A DNA stretch of 64,000 nucleotides from Sphaerisporangium melleum (GTDB lineage: Bacteria > Actinomycetota > Actinomycetes > Streptosporangiales > Streptosporangiaceae), in the NCBI RefSeq assembly GCF_014646695.1, contig NZ_BMNT01000017.1, positions 116,739 to 180,738 of the forward strand, written 5' to 3'. The translations under genes were made by a program, and so were the position numbers. How positions within the stretch are numbered: position 1 is the stretch's first letter; each line of letters begins with the position of its first letter. Positions 1-9,138 of the stretch are shown piece after piece. Below the pieces are notes generated by a model. The model was not told where the DNA came from. It made no database searches and saw nothing but the letters and a program-made list of their open reading frames with translations.

Positions 1-619
1 CCACCTCGACCACCGACGCCCGCTCGGTCTCCTGGCCCTGCCCGGCGACGGCCAGTTCCTCGCGGTTGAGCTCGTCCTCCCGTTCCCGGGCGAGCACCGT
101 CGCCACCGACCGCGCGGTCCACTCGAAGGCCCGCACGTGCTCGGCGGTGTAGGTGCGGCTCTTGTAGCTCTGGATGGACGCCAGCCCGATCACCTCCCGC
201 CCGCCGTCCCGGACCGCGAAGATCGGGATGGTGATGGCGTCGGCGGAGGGCCGCTGCTCGTCGCCGAAGGAGACACCGTGGTGCAGGAGCAGGCCGTTGT
301 CGCTGGCGTACACGTAGGGGCGTTCGTGCTCCAGGATCCAGGCCGCCTGCCCCTTCGGCCCGTATCCGAAGACCTCCGGCGGCACGTACCGCTCGACCGG
401 GACGGCGTCGTCGTAGGTGTAGGGATAGACGATCCTGCGCCCCTCCCGGTAGAACCCGACGTAGAAGGCGTCCACGGCGCAGATGGTGCTCATGGCGAAC
501 CGCCAGTAGTCGAACAGCGCGTGATGATCGCCCATCCGCATACGGATGCCGCGGTCGGCCAGGCTGAGCGCCGCCGCCACCTCGGGCGAGAATCCCGAGT
601 CCGAACGAGCCACCGACAC
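1..619 (-). CDS. GAF-domain sensor protein, 5' part only (runs off left edge)
   Basis: This gene is open from a GTG at 619 to the left window edge, so only about 206 N-terminal residues are visible and the C-terminal output domain is missing. A GGGAGG-type ribosome site lies just upstream (about 624-630); a second in-frame GTG at 613 is an equally good start. The body reads as a GAF domain: a helix with DHHALFDYWRFAMSTICAVD, then the beta-rich core with FYVGFYREGRRIVYPY and a closing stretch with GLASIQSYKSRTYTAEHVRA. GAF domains bind small ligands or act in protein sensing, usually ahead of kinase, phosphatase or HTH modules. Residues after about 170 are charged and helical, consistent with a linker. 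What the protein controls cannot be judged from this fragment. Confidence 0.75.
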   Translation of the reverse strand, partial: MSVARSDSGFSPEVAAALSLADRGIRMRMGDHHALFDYWRFAMSTICAVDAFYVGFYREGRRIVYPYTYDDAVPVERYVPPEVFGYGPKGQAAWILEHERPYVYASDNGLLLHHGVSFGDEQRPSADAITIPIFAVRDGGREVIGLASIQSYKSRTYTAEHVRAFEWTARSVATVLAREREDELNREELAVAGQGQETERASVVEV

Positions 620-1297
620 TCGTCCTCCCTTGACTGAGTTCGGCGTTCCCTGACAGGCGCCCCGGCGAAAACGGACGTGGTCGTCGAGCCTTACCGACTC
701 GGCGGTGCCGCGTCACCCTTCTCAGTTGATTCGGTGCCATTAAGAGATCGTTTCGCTTCCGAACCCGGCTTCTGGAGCGGCGTGAACCTCCGCCTATGCC
801 ATGTCGCCGTACATCGGCGGCGAGAAGCCACCGTCGCATCTCGTCATCGCCGTACGGTCACGGCGGGCACACGCGATGGGGGCCCCCTCCGGCGGACGCG
901 ATCACAGCGGCATTCGGCGCACCGATCGCGCCACCCTCCGCCGGGTGAACACGACAAGTCAACAAGGACCGTGCATTTCTCACGGCGATGGCGGTCTTCC
1001 CGGTCCGCGGGCAGGAACAGGACCGCCGGAAAAGTGCGCCACGAGAGCGTCAACCCCCGGGGAAATGACCTGAGCGCCCGGCGTCCGGACGGGAAGAATC
1101 GGCGTCCGGCCGGCCCGCCCCGCGCCGTCGGCACCGAACCGCCCGTGGTTCACCCGGTCCAGCAGGGCCGATGGGCCATGCGATAACAATTCCGCCTTCC
1201 CGTGGCGCGCTCCTCCATTACCTTTGGTATTCACTTGACTACACCCCGGATCCCGGCCACGCGGCGTGTTATCCGGCAAAAGGAATAGGAGTTGCAA
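620..1297. other. Intergenic region, divergent promoters presumed
   Basis: This 678-base spacer separates the leftward GAF gene from the rightward XRE gene. Several open frames cross it, but none has a recognisable domain or a good ribosome site. The last 100 bases before the XRE gene are clearly less GC-rich than the surroundings and probably hold its promoter. No convincing -35/-10 pair, repeat or hairpin was found. Confidence 0.4.
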
Positions 1298-2125
1298 ATG
1301 CCACATATGACGAAAATCAACCCCGGAGAATCGGCGCGCTCGCGTTTCGCCTACGAGTTGCAGCGCCACCGCCTGCTCGCCGGGCTGACCCAGGGGCAGC
1401 TCGGCCGCCGGGTCGGCTTCTCCGGCAGCCTGGTGGGCGCCGTGGAGAATCTCAAGCGCACCCCGAGCGACGACTTCGCCAGGCGCTGCGACCAGGCTCT
1501 GGGCCTGGAAGGCGTCCTGGAAGCCCTGCATGTGGAGGGCTGGCCGCCTCCTCCCCCCGTCGCCGACCACTTCCGCAGTTTCGCCTTCGAGGAGCGCCGG
1601 GCGACGGCCATCCAGACCTGGGACCCGTTGCTGGTCCCGGGGATCTTCCAGACCGAGTCCTACGCCCGCCGCGTGTTCACCCGGGCGCCGGACGCCACGC
1701 CGGAAATGGTGGAGGAACGGGTGGCCGGCCGGATGCAGCGCAAGAACGTCCTGAGCCAGGAAAATCCGCCGCTGATCCTCAGCCTGATCGACGAAGGCGT
1801 TCTGCGCCGGCCGATCGGCGGTAAGGACGTGATGCGCGAGCAGATGCGGCACCTTCTGGAAATCGCCGCGCATCCGCGGGTCACCATCCAGATCGTTCCG
1901 TTCGACGCCGAGGCCATACCCGGTTTGCTCGCCGGTTTCGTTATAGCCGAACAGCGTGGCACCCCATATACGGTATACGTGGATTCGGTACCCGACGGGC
2001 GTACGATGAGCGATCGAAACAGCATCGCGTCACTCACCGCTCGTTACGACGCCATCAGGTCGGAGGCATACCCACAATCCCAATCTCTCAAGGTCATCAA
2101 GGAAGCGGTCGAAACATGGACCTGA
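1298..2125 (+). CDS. XRE-family regulator with DUF5753 (WhiJ-like)
   Basis: This 275-residue DNA-binding protein has an N-terminal XRE helix-turn-helix (about residues 15-70; LTQGQLGRRVGFSGSLVGAV fits helices 2-3) and a C-terminal DUF5753 domain. The DUF5753 signature is visible as TWDPLLVPGIFQTESYARRV and later ITIQIVPFD-like strands. The start at ATG 1298 is set by GGAG at 1288-1291, six bases upstream; an in-frame TTG at 1292 is too close to that site. The stop overlaps the next gene, which encodes DUF397, by 10 bases. WhiJ-type regulators of Streptomyces with adjacent DUF397 partners act in developmental and antibiotic control (family knowledge). The target here is unknown. Two more pairs occur in this window. 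Confidence 0.88.
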   Translation: MPHMTKINPGESARSRFAYELQRHRLLAGLTQGQLGRRVGFSGSLVGAVENLKRTPSDDFARRCDQALGLEGVLEALHVEGWPPPPPVADHFRSFAFEERRATAIQTWDPLLVPGIFQTESYARRVFTRAPDATPEMVEERVAGRMQRKNVLSQENPPLILSLIDEGVLRRPIGGKDVMREQMRHLLEIAAHPRVTIQIVPFDAEAIPGLLAGFVIAEQRGTPYTVYVDSVPDGRTMSDRNSIASLTARYDAIRSEAYPQSQSLKVIKEAVETWT

Positions 2126-2322
2126 AACACGCGTTATGGCGCAAGTCTTCGCGCTCGGGCGACAACGGCGGCCATTGCGTCGAAGTTGCGAGCAACCTGA
2201 CCGACCACGACGCAATCGCCGTCCGCGACTCCAAGAACCCCGACGGCCTGCCCATCATCTTCAACTCCGGCGCGTGGGCCACGTTCGTGGACACCCTCAA
2301 AGCCGGCTCGATCACCCGCTGA
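2116..2322 (+). CDS. DUF397 small protein, partner of the preceding XRE regulator
   Basis: This 68-residue protein has the diagnostic DUF397 pattern: WRKSSRSGDNGGHCVEVA at the N-terminus, then VRDSKNPDGLPIIF and a closing W-ATFVDTLKAG. The ATG at 2116 lies inside the end of the XRE gene (10-base overlap), so the pair is almost certainly co-transcribed and translationally coupled. DUF397 proteins pair with WhiJ-like XRE regulators and are thought to modulate them; the biochemical mode is unresolved. No signal peptide or membrane segment is present. Confidence 0.88.
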   Translation: MDLKHALWRKSSRSGDNGGHCVEVASNLTDHDAIAVRDSKNPDGLPIIFNSGAWATFVDTLKAGSITR

Positions 2323-2717
2323 CACACGCGCGAATCCGCCTCACCCCGCCCTGCCCCGAAGACCACCCTTCGCGCGGCCCGCTCCACCCCCGGCCGCGAC
2401 ACTCCGGACCCCATCCTCCTCTGAGGCTCCTCCGGACGCCATCCCCTCCCGAACACGCTCCCGCCGGACGCCGGTCCGATGAGCCCACCTCCCCCGCCTG
2501 CGGCACGAGGCCCTGCGACGGCCCCGGTACACGGCCGTTCACGGCGGTCCCCGCGCGCCGCCGCCGGGGAGCTTATGCTGGAACACGGTGACCCACCGTT
2601 TCGTCGGGGGAACGGTGCGCGGTCCCTGCACCGAGTCATCCGCCCGCGAGACGGACAACGCTCACCGCACGCGTCCGGCAACGAGGGCGGCCCCCATCTC
2701 GACCCGGAGTGCGCCAC
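2323..2717. other. Intergenic region before the large binding-protein gene
   Basis: This 395-base, very GC-rich spacer has open frames in several phases but none with domain features. A TATGCT hexamer near 2574 could be a -10 element for the downstream gene, without a convincing -35. Nothing else is recognised. Confidence 0.3.
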
Positions 2718-5651
2718 GTGAGCCTTCTGCCCCCGCGCCACGATCCCGACGAGAGCTACCGGCGGCGGCACGAGGGCGTGCGGGAGTTCCTGCGGGTGTT
2801 CGACCAGATGCGCGTCCGCCCGTCCTGGCGCGGCGGCGACGTCCCCCTGCCGGTGGTGTGGGTCACCGGGCAGTACGCGGAGACCGCGGCCGTCGTGCAG
2901 GCGCTCGAGGCCCGCTGCGACGGCACCCCCTATGCCCACCTCGGCCCCTCCCCCGACCCCGAGGAGACGCCCGAGCGCTCCGCCCCGCCGTACGCCGCGC
3001 TCGCCGCATGGCTGCGGGAGGCGGCCAGAGAGCTCGCGGCCGTCGCCCCGCCCGGCGAGGCGCACCTGCGCTTCCCCCTGTTCGCGCAGGTGCTGTGGAT
3101 GCTCGACCTGCAGGTGCCCGAGGACGAGCCCGACCGCCTGCACGACGGGGTGAAGAAGGCCGTCCGCCAGCGCCGCCGGCAGATCAGCGCGGGCACCGGC
3201 CAGGATCGCCGCAACTTCTGGGCCAACGTCCGCGCCTACGCCGAGGGCCCGCTGCCCGCCTGGGCGGCGGCCACCGCGATCCTCGGCGCGGGCTGGGCCG
3301 ACCAGCTCACCACACTGTTCGGCGTCACGGCGATCGTCGCGGGCCCGGTGATCGGATCGTTCCACGTGCTGCTGCTGTCGCGTAGCTGGGCCGGCCGGCG
3401 CCGCTACCGGTGGTTCCACCGCCAGCCGTTCGTCATGCCGAGCCAGCGCCGCAACCAGCCGCACGACGTCACCGCGTTCGCCGTGCGCCTGCTCCAGGTG
3501 CGACGCCGCGCCACCGCGATCGAGGTCGCGCCGCGGGCTCCGGCCCCCTCGCCTCCGGCCGGGCAGACCGCCCGGCTCCCGCAGATGGCCGCCCTGCCCG
3601 GCGGCCCGCCCTCCGCGCCGCCCGGCGTCGCCGGCGTGGAGAGCTCGCAGCGCGAGCGGCAGGCCGAGCCGGGTGAGGACCGCAAGCGGCTGGAGGCCGT
3701 CCAGGCGAACGAGGGCATCGAGCTGCTGCTGGTCAACGCGTTCCTGGAGGATCTGCGGCAGGGGTACGAGCGCCGCCTGTGGAAGGTGTGGCGGCGGGTC
3801 GCCTGGGCGCGCACCTCCTACCCGGTGCTTTTGGTCGAGGGCGACTCCGGGCGCCTGGCCGAGCGCATCGAGCAGGTGCGCGCGGCGACCTCCCGGCTCG
3901 ACCCGCTGCTCATCGTGGCCACCGGCCCGCCCGATCGGCCCGTCCTGCCGCTCCCCGAGCCCGGGGAGACGCGGACGGGGACCATGAGCGGCCGGCCCGA
4001 GCTGGCCGAGGAGCTGTGGCAGCGCTGGGGGCACGAGCTGGGCAGAGACCGCGCCCTCGGCTCGCATCGCCTGCTGCGCATCGACATGGAGCCCGAGGAC
4101 GCGCCCATCCTGGAGAAGGCGCACGTGCCGGTTCGCGCCCGGCGCCGCCCGGCGCTGGCGCACCCGATCCTGCCGTGGGTCGCGGTGACCGCGCTGGTCG
4201 CGCTGTCGCTGGTCCGGGTGCTGGCCACGGCCACCGGCACCTGCGACCCGGGCATCTGGCGGGCGGCCGGCACCGGCGAGTGCGTGGGCATCGGCGACGG
4301 CGGCTTCGTCTTCTCCCCGCAGCTCGCCCCGGTCCTGGGCCGCATCGACGCGCAGAACCGCGCCGTCCTCGCCTCCGGCAAGCCGTATGCCACGGTGGTC
4401 TACTTCGGGAAACTGACCACCACCGGGACGGGCCCCAAGGACGAGCTGACCGACATCCACGGCGAGCTGGCCGGGATCGCCCTGGAGCAGGCGACGCTGA
4501 TCGGCAACAGCGGCGACGGAAGCAAGCTGCAGATGCGGGTGCTCATCGCCAATGGCGGCGCCGGCTTCCGGTACGCCGAGGAGGTCGCCCAGGAGATCCT
4601 GCGCACGATCGACCGGGACCCGAGCGTGATCGGCGTGGTCGGTCTCGGCGAGAGCCGGCAGAACGTGCGGTCGGCGATCCGGATGCTCGCCCGCAAGGCC
4701 GTGCCGGTGATCAGCACCACCTCGACCTACGACGGCCTCGGGCGGCGCGAAGACGGCTCCTACATCCCCTCCCACTTCCCGCTGGCCCCGACGAACACCT
4801 CGCTCGCCGAGACCGCCGCCCGCTGGGCCAGGCAGGGCATCCCCCAGCGGCGGGTGCCACCGGCGCGCACGGCGGCGGTCTTCACCGACACCCTGCTGAG
4901 CGACCTGTACACCAAGGACCTCGGGGCGCGGTTCGTCAGCGCCTTCGGCAAGGGCGCCACCTCCTTCCCGTACGCCAGCGCGGCCGGGCTGGAGGAGAAG
5001 GTCATCGAGGTGTGCGCCCGGGGCGCCAAGCCGGACCTGGTCTACTACGCCGGGCGCACCGAGCAGTTCGGCACGTTCATCGGCGCCATCGCCCGGTCAC
5101 AGTGCCACCAGCTGACGGTCATGGCCAACGACGACATCACGCAGTACGTCAATGATCACGCTCGCGAACTGGGCGGCAACCCGCGCGTCCCGGTGATGTA
5201 CGTGGCGCTGGCCGCCCGCAGCGCCTGGCGGAACGTCCCCGCGTCGTTCCGCACCGACTTCTACCAGCGGTTCGACGGGCTGATCAAAGATCTGGGCGTC
5301 GCGGGGCTGCCCGAGGACCGCCGGCCCTCCAGGGAGTACGCCGTGCAGGCCGAGGACGCCGCCGAGACGCTCATGCGCGCGGCCCAGGTGGCCTTCTCCG
5401 GTCAGGGCGGCCCGGCGAACACCGATGGGCGGGCCGGCGTCGTGGACCGGGCGGGCGTGCTGCTCGCCCTGTCGAGCCTGCACGAGATCGACGGGGACAG
5501 CGGACTGGTCAAGCTGCACGGCGCGCCGGACGGGCGGCACGCCCTGGACCGGCCGATCCTGCTGGTGACCGTCGATCCCAAGGGCGATCAGGTGGTGGTC
5601 CGCCAGTGCGGCCGGCTGTACGCCCAGCAGGATTCCACGTCCCTGTGCTGA
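2718..5651 (+). CDS. Membrane-anchored type-1 periplasmic-binding-like protein with large cytoplasmic N-region
   Basis: This is a 977-residue protein. The start GTG 2718 has GGAG eight bases upstream; a GTG at 2709 overlaps that site. Residues about 1-180 look like a soluble region beginning with a strand VVWVTGQYAETAAVVQALEA. Residues about 180-222 are strongly hydrophobic (one or two membrane passes), followed by a Pro/Ala-rich linker and another soluble region. A clear membrane helix sits at about 482-504. The rest (about 540-960) resembles the LivJ/LivK receptor fold: EVAQEILRTIDRDPSVIGVV, then VPVISTTSTYDGL and KPDLVYYAGRTEQFGTFIGA. No transporter subunits lie nearby, so it is more likely a sensor or signalling receptor than an ABC-transport component. 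The function and ligand are unknown. Confidence 0.7.
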   Translation: MSLLPPRHDPDESYRRRHEGVREFLRVFDQMRVRPSWRGGDVPLPVVWVTGQYAETAAVVQALEARCDGTPYAHLGPSPDPEETPERSAPPYAALAAWLREAARELAAVAPPGEAHLRFPLFAQVLWMLDLQVPEDEPDRLHDGVKKAVRQRRRQISAGTGQDRRNFWANVRAYAEGPLPAWAAATAILGAGWADQLTTLFGVTAIVAGPVIGSFHVLLLSRSWAGRRRYRWFHRQPFVMPSQRRNQPHDVTAFAVRLLQVRRRATAIEVAPRAPAPSPPAGQTARLPQMAALPGGPPSAPPGVAGVESSQRERQAEPGEDRKRLEAVQANEGIELLLVNAFLEDLRQGYERRLWKVWRRVAWARTSYPVLLVEGDSGRLAERIEQVRAATSRLDPLLIVATGPPDRPVLPLPEPGETRTGTMSGRPELAEELWQRWGHELGRDRALGSHRLLRIDMEPEDAPILEKAHVPVRARRRPALAHPILPWVAVTALVALSLVRVLATATGTCDPGIWRAAGTGECVGIGDGGFVFSPQLAPVLGRIDAQNRAVLASGKPYATVVYFGKLTTTGTGPKDELTDIHGELAGIALEQATLIGNSGDGSKLQMRVLIANGGAGFRYAEEVAQEILRTIDRDPSVIGVVGLGESRQNVRSAIRMLARKAVPVISTTSTYDGLGRREDGSYIPSHFPLAPTNTSLAETAARWARQGIPQRRVPPARTAAVFTDTLLSDLYTKDLGARFVSAFGKGATSFPYASAAGLEEKVIEVCARGAKPDLVYYAGRTEQFGTFIGAIARSQCHQLTVMANDDITQYVNDHARELGGNPRVPVMYVALAARSAWRNVPASFRTDFYQRFDGLIKDLGVAGLPEDRRPSREYAVQAEDAAETLMRAAQVAFSGQGGPANTDGRAGVVDRAGVLLALSSLHEIDGDSGLVKLHGAPDGRHALDRPILLVTVDPKGDQVVVRQCGRLYAQQDSTSLC

Positions 5652-5686
5652 CCCGGCCGGGACACCATGCCGCCGCGGCGGCCCGG

Positions 5687-6064
5687 TCAGATGTGGCCGC
5701 TGACCGTCGTGCCCTCGCCGACGACGCTGTTGATCGTCAGCGTGCCGCCCACCTCGCTGAAGCGCCGTTTCATGGTGTCCATGCCACGGCCGGTGCGCCC
5801 CGGCGGGAAACCGATGCCGTTGTCGCTGACGGTGAGCCGCAGCCCGCCCCGTCCGGTGGTGAGCGCGATGGAGAGCGTGTGGGCTCCGCTGTGCCGTTCG
5901 ACGTTGGACAGCGCCTCCAGCACGACGGCGTAGACGGCGTCCGCGACCGGGCCGGTGACCCGTTCCCTGGGCATCGCCCAGACCTCGACGGAGATCCCGG
6001 TGCGCTCCGACCACTCCGTCAGATAGTCCTCGATCGCCGCTGCCAGACTTCGCTTCCCGCGCAT
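5687..6064 (-). CDS. Short histidine-kinase-type ATPase (NarL-family kinase C-terminal domain)
   Basis: This product of about 125 residues is essentially one HATPase_c domain. VVLEALSNVERHSGAHTLSI is the N-box, DNGIGF the G1 box and GRGMDTMKRRFSEVGGTL the G2 region, as in LytS/NarL-type sensor kinases. There is no phosphoacceptor helix, sensor or membrane segment. The start is uncertain: ATG 6064 has a GAAGAG upstream, TTG 6082 is spaced well from AGGAGG (6093-6098), and the frame stays open to a GTG at 6223. It may be a stand-alone ATPase or the remnant of a decayed kinase whose front end is lost. Its 3' end faces the end of the large binding-protein gene. Confidence 0.65.
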   Translation of the reverse strand: MRGKRSLAAAIEDYLTEWSERTGISVEVWAMPRERVTGPVADAVYAVVLEALSNVERHSGAHTLSIALTTGRGGLRLTVSDNGIGFPPGRTGRGMDTMKRRFSEVGGTLTINSVVGEGTTVSGHI

Positions 6065-6372
6065 GCGCAACTCTTCGTACAACTCCCCCAACCCTCCTGG
6101 GCCGCGCGCCGCTCCCGGGCTGCGTGCTCCCGGCCCCCACCGTGCCTTTCGCCGGATCCCGGCGGCGGCACGTACCGGCGCGTGCTTGAAGAGCGGTCGA
6201 GAAAATTCGGAGTGGGACGCCACCCCACGGGACGGGTCGTCCGCATGCCCGTCCTAGGGGGTTATGCCCTGACTCTCTGCTTGCCACGCTACCCGCAGGG
6301 ACCGCCTGGCGCGTGGTGACGACGGCCTGACCTTTTCGTTCTCACGGCACGTCGCCGAGTCGCGCCCGGCCG
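6065..6372. other. Intergenic region / possible degenerate 5' part of kinase fragment
   Basis: This 308-base stretch lies between the short ATPase gene and the end of the copper operon. The ATPase frame remains open back to 6223, but the deduced residues there are Arg/Pro/Ala-rich without a domain. This could be lost kinase sequence or a plain leader. No hairpin was recognised. Confidence 0.3.
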
Positions 6373-8361
6373 TCACTCCCGTCCGGACCGGTTGAGCCGG
6401 GCCAGATAGGCGTTGTAGGCGTCCAGCTCGGTGTCGCCGCTGCCGCCCTCCCTGGCGGCGCGCGCGTCGGCCCGCCGGTCGGCGCGCCGGGCCGTGCGCT
6501 GGTCGTCGCGGTACCACTGGAAGGCCAGGGCGATGAGCACGATCAGCGTGGGGATCTCGCCGAACGCCCAGGCGATGGCGCCGCCGGTGCTCTGGTCGGC
6601 CAGGGCGGAGGCGCCCCAGGTGCGGCCGAGCTGGTCGTACCAGTCGCGGGCCAGGGGGACGCCCATGCTCATGAGCGCGATGCCGAAGAACGCGTGGAAC
6701 GGCATGGTGACGAACAGCAGCAGGAGCCGCCCGACGTGCGGCAGCTTGGTGGGCGCCGGATCCACGCCGATGATCACCCAGAAGAACAGGGAGCCGGTCA
6801 CCAGGAAGTGCAGGGTCATCGCGATGTGCCCGAGGTGTTCCTCCATGGCCGCGGCGAACAACGGCGTGAAGTACAGGGCGTAGGTCGAGACGACGAAGAG
6901 GGCGGTCGCGACGGCGGGGTGGGTGACGACCTTGACGAACCTGCTGTGCAGGATCGTCGTGAGCCACTCACGCGGGCCGCGGTCGCCGCGCCGCGCGGCG
7001 GGCTTGAGCGCCCGCAGCGCCAGGGTGACCGGGGCGCCCAGCACCAGGAAGATCGGCACGAGCATGGACAGCACCATGTGCTCGGCCATGTGCACGCTGA
7101 ACAGCACCGGCGCGTACCGCGCGACACCGCTCTGGGTGGACAGGACGAGCATCAGCACGCCGATGCCCCAGCTCACCGTGCGGCCCACGGGCCAGCGGTC
7201 GCCGCGGCGGGCCAGCCGCAGCACGCCCGCCCCGTACAGACCCGCCAGCAGGGCGGCGAGTACCGCGAAGAACAGGTCGAACCACCACAGGGTGAGGAGG
7301 TTCGCCACGGAGATCGGCGGGGGCACCAGGTAGCCCAGCAGCTCGAAGGCGCGGTCGACCGGCAGGTCGAGCGGCGGCGGGGCGGTGCGGGAGAGCGCGA
7401 CGGCGATGCCCATCGTCGCCAGCATGATCATGCCCTCGGTGGCGGCCAGGCGGACGAAGGCGCCCGGCCGGCCGGCGGCCACGGCCGAGAGCGTGCGGGA
7501 ACGGTGCCGGCGCCCGGCCACGCCGAGCGCGGCGAACGCGGCGATCTTCACCAGGACGATCAGCCCGTAGGAGGTGGTGAACAGCTCGGCGACGGACGTG
7601 AGCCGGCTGATGGCGCTGAACACGCCGGACAGGCCGACGCCGATGTAGCACCACAGCGCCATCCGGGAGAAGCGCCGGGCGGCCAGGTCGAGGTGGGGGC
7701 CACCGCGCAGGGCGTGCGCGCACAGCAGCAGGAGCCCGCCCACCCACGGCGCGATGACCAGCAGGTGCAGGGCGACGCTGGTGGTGGCCAGCCCGTGGTT
7801 GGGCGCGGAGGAGGAGTGGCCGGTGAGCGCCGGGGGCAGCAGTGTCGCCAGCGACAGCACCAGCAGCCCGGCCGCGGCGCCCGCGGTGATCGCGCCGCGC
7901 GCGAACAGGGCGATGGCCGTGCCGAACAGCACGACCAGGGTGAGGGCGATGCCCTGCGGCACCTGGCTGGCGTAGCTGGTCAGCTCCTCGCCGGCCAGCA
8001 CGTCGCCGACCGGGGCGCCGAGGGTCTCGGAGAGGCTGAACACCAGGGTCGAGGCCGCGGCCACCGCCCACAGCAGGCCGGTCCAGGAGGCGGCCCGGGC
8101 GTAGGTGAGCGCGGGCGCGCCGAGCAGGCCCTTGTCGCTCGGGAGCAGCGCGGCGGCGAACAGCAGCAGGCCGACCGTCAGCACGCCCGCCGTGTCCATG
8201 GCGAGCTTGGACACCGGCAGCGCCCAGCGGGTGAGCATGCCCTCGTCGGGCAGGCCGGGGATGACACGCGGGGTGGCGGCCCCGCCGAGGATCAGCGCGA
8301 CCGCGAGCGCGACGAGCGCCAGGCACGCTCCCGCGACCGCGAGGCGGGCGGTCTTGCTCAC
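6373..8361 (-). CDS. CopD / CtaG fusion membrane protein (copper handling)
   Basis: This 662-residue polytopic membrane protein begins at GTG 8361. It overlaps the copC stop by a GTGA junction, so the two are translationally coupled. The first half (to about residue 330) fits the CopD domain, with repeated helices and conserved-looking His in GHSSSAPNHGLATTSVALHL. The second half fits the caa3-type cytochrome-oxidase assembly factor CtaG (HMAEHMVLSMLVPIFLVLGA, LHFLVTGSLFFWVIIGVDP). Such fusions in actinobacteria are linked to copper import and delivery to cytochrome c oxidase (family knowledge). The C-terminal tail is charged and cytoplasmic. Regulation by copper is likely, but no CsoR-type operator was recognised. 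Confidence 0.88.
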   Translation of the reverse strand: MSKTARLAVAGACLALVALAVALILGGAATPRVIPGLPDEGMLTRWALPVSKLAMDTAGVLTVGLLLFAAALLPSDKGLLGAPALTYARAASWTGLLWAVAAASTLVFSLSETLGAPVGDVLAGEELTSYASQVPQGIALTLVVLFGTAIALFARGAITAGAAAGLLVLSLATLLPPALTGHSSSAPNHGLATTSVALHLLVIAPWVGGLLLLCAHALRGGPHLDLAARRFSRMALWCYIGVGLSGVFSAISRLTSVAELFTTSYGLIVLVKIAAFAALGVAGRRHRSRTLSAVAAGRPGAFVRLAATEGMIMLATMGIAVALSRTAPPPLDLPVDRAFELLGYLVPPPISVANLLTLWWFDLFFAVLAALLAGLYGAGVLRLARRGDRWPVGRTVSWGIGVLMLVLSTQSGVARYAPVLFSVHMAEHMVLSMLVPIFLVLGAPVTLALRALKPAARRGDRGPREWLTTILHSRFVKVVTHPAVATALFVVSTYALYFTPLFAAAMEEHLGHIAMTLHFLVTGSLFFWVIIGVDPAPTKLPHVGRLLLLFVTMPFHAFFGIALMSMGVPLARDWYDQLGRTWGASALADQSTGGAIAWAFGEIPTLIVLIALAFQWYRDDQRTARRADRRADARAAREGGSGDTELDAYNAYLARLNRSGRE

Positions 8362-8963
8362 GACTTCTTCCGCAGGCTGAGTGCCACGCCGATGCCGACG
8401 CCGGCCAGGCCGAACACCACGATCCACACCCAGCCGGGGATGCCCCCGTCATCTGAGGACTCGTCGGCCACATGGGTCGCGGGAGCGGGCGAGGCGTCCG
8501 CGCCGGGGGTCTGCGCGGCCGCGGGCGCGGAGGTGGCCGGCTGCGGCGAGGCCGGATCGGACGCCGCCGAGGACGGAGACGGGGACGGGCTCGTCTCGGG
8601 GGCCTTGACGGTGAAGGGGATCTCCCCCTCGACGGGGTGGCCGTCGGTGGAGACGATCCGCCAGGCGATGGTGTACTTCCCGGAGGGCAGCGCGCCGGAG
8701 ATCTTCTGGGTGACCGTGGGACCGTCCGCCTTGGACTTGCCGTCCTGGTAGTCGCGGCCATCGGCGTCGCGGACGAGCACCACGGGGAAGCGCACCGACT
8801 CGGTGAACGTGAGCGTCACCTTGTCGAGGGTCTTGACCGTGGCCCCCTTCTCGGGGTCGCTGCTCTTGAGCGCCGTGTGAGCGAGGGCCGGGGAGGCGGT
8901 CACCGCGCCGAACAGCACGGCGAAGACGAGCGCGAGCGCGGCGGCCAGTGGGGAAGTCCTCAT
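8358..8963 (-). CDS. copC: CopC-like copper-binding secreted protein with C-terminal membrane anchor
   Basis: This 201-residue precursor has a signal peptide of about 28 residues ending ASPALA; the mature chain starts with the copper-ligand His (HTALKSSDPEKGA). The CopC/YobA beta-barrel covers about 29-123, with the second conserved ligand region in STDGHPVEGEIPF. A Ser/Pro/Ala-rich stalk and a single C-terminal membrane helix (GIPGWVWIVVFGLAGVGIGV) follow, ending in a short basic tail. It is the first gene of a two-gene operon with the CopD-CtaG fusion. The likely role is to bind copper outside the membrane and pass it to the fused partner. Confidence 0.92.
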   Translation of the reverse strand: MRTSPLAAALALVFAVLFGAVTASPALAHTALKSSDPEKGATVKTLDKVTLTFTESVRFPVVLVRDADGRDYQDGKSKADGPTVTQKISGALPSGKYTIAWRIVSTDGHPVEGEIPFTVKAPETSPSPSPSSAASDPASPQPATSAPAAAQTPGADASPAPATHVADESSDDGGIPGWVWIVVFGLAGVGIGVALSLRKKS

Positions 8964-9074
8964 AGCCCCACAGGCTACTCAGCCCGGGGCCCGGTCCCCA
9001 CCGCACATCACCCCCTAGCGCGTCGTGCCGCACCCGCTCTCCCGGCTCGCGGGCGGGAGAGCGGGCACAGATCA

Positions 9075-9123
9075 CGACGTCCCCGGCCGCTCACGGGAGA
9101 TCCGTGAGCGGCCGGGGACGTCG
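9075..9123 (-). terminator. Perfect 22-bp hairpin after XRE-TPR gene
   Basis: The arms at 9075-9096 and 9102-9123 are exact reverse complements, separated by the 5-base loop gagat. The hairpin begins 15 bases past the stop of the leftward XRE-TPR gene. There is no U-tract, as is common for actinobacterial intrinsic terminators. It isolates that gene from the copper operon. Confidence 0.85.
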
Positions 9124-9138
9124 GCGGGCGCTCCTGGC

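Noticed and set aside
844..1134. Leftward 96-residue Arg/Pro-rich frame in the first intergenic region
   Set aside because: Composition is typical of antisense GC-rich sequence; there is no start signal and no domain.
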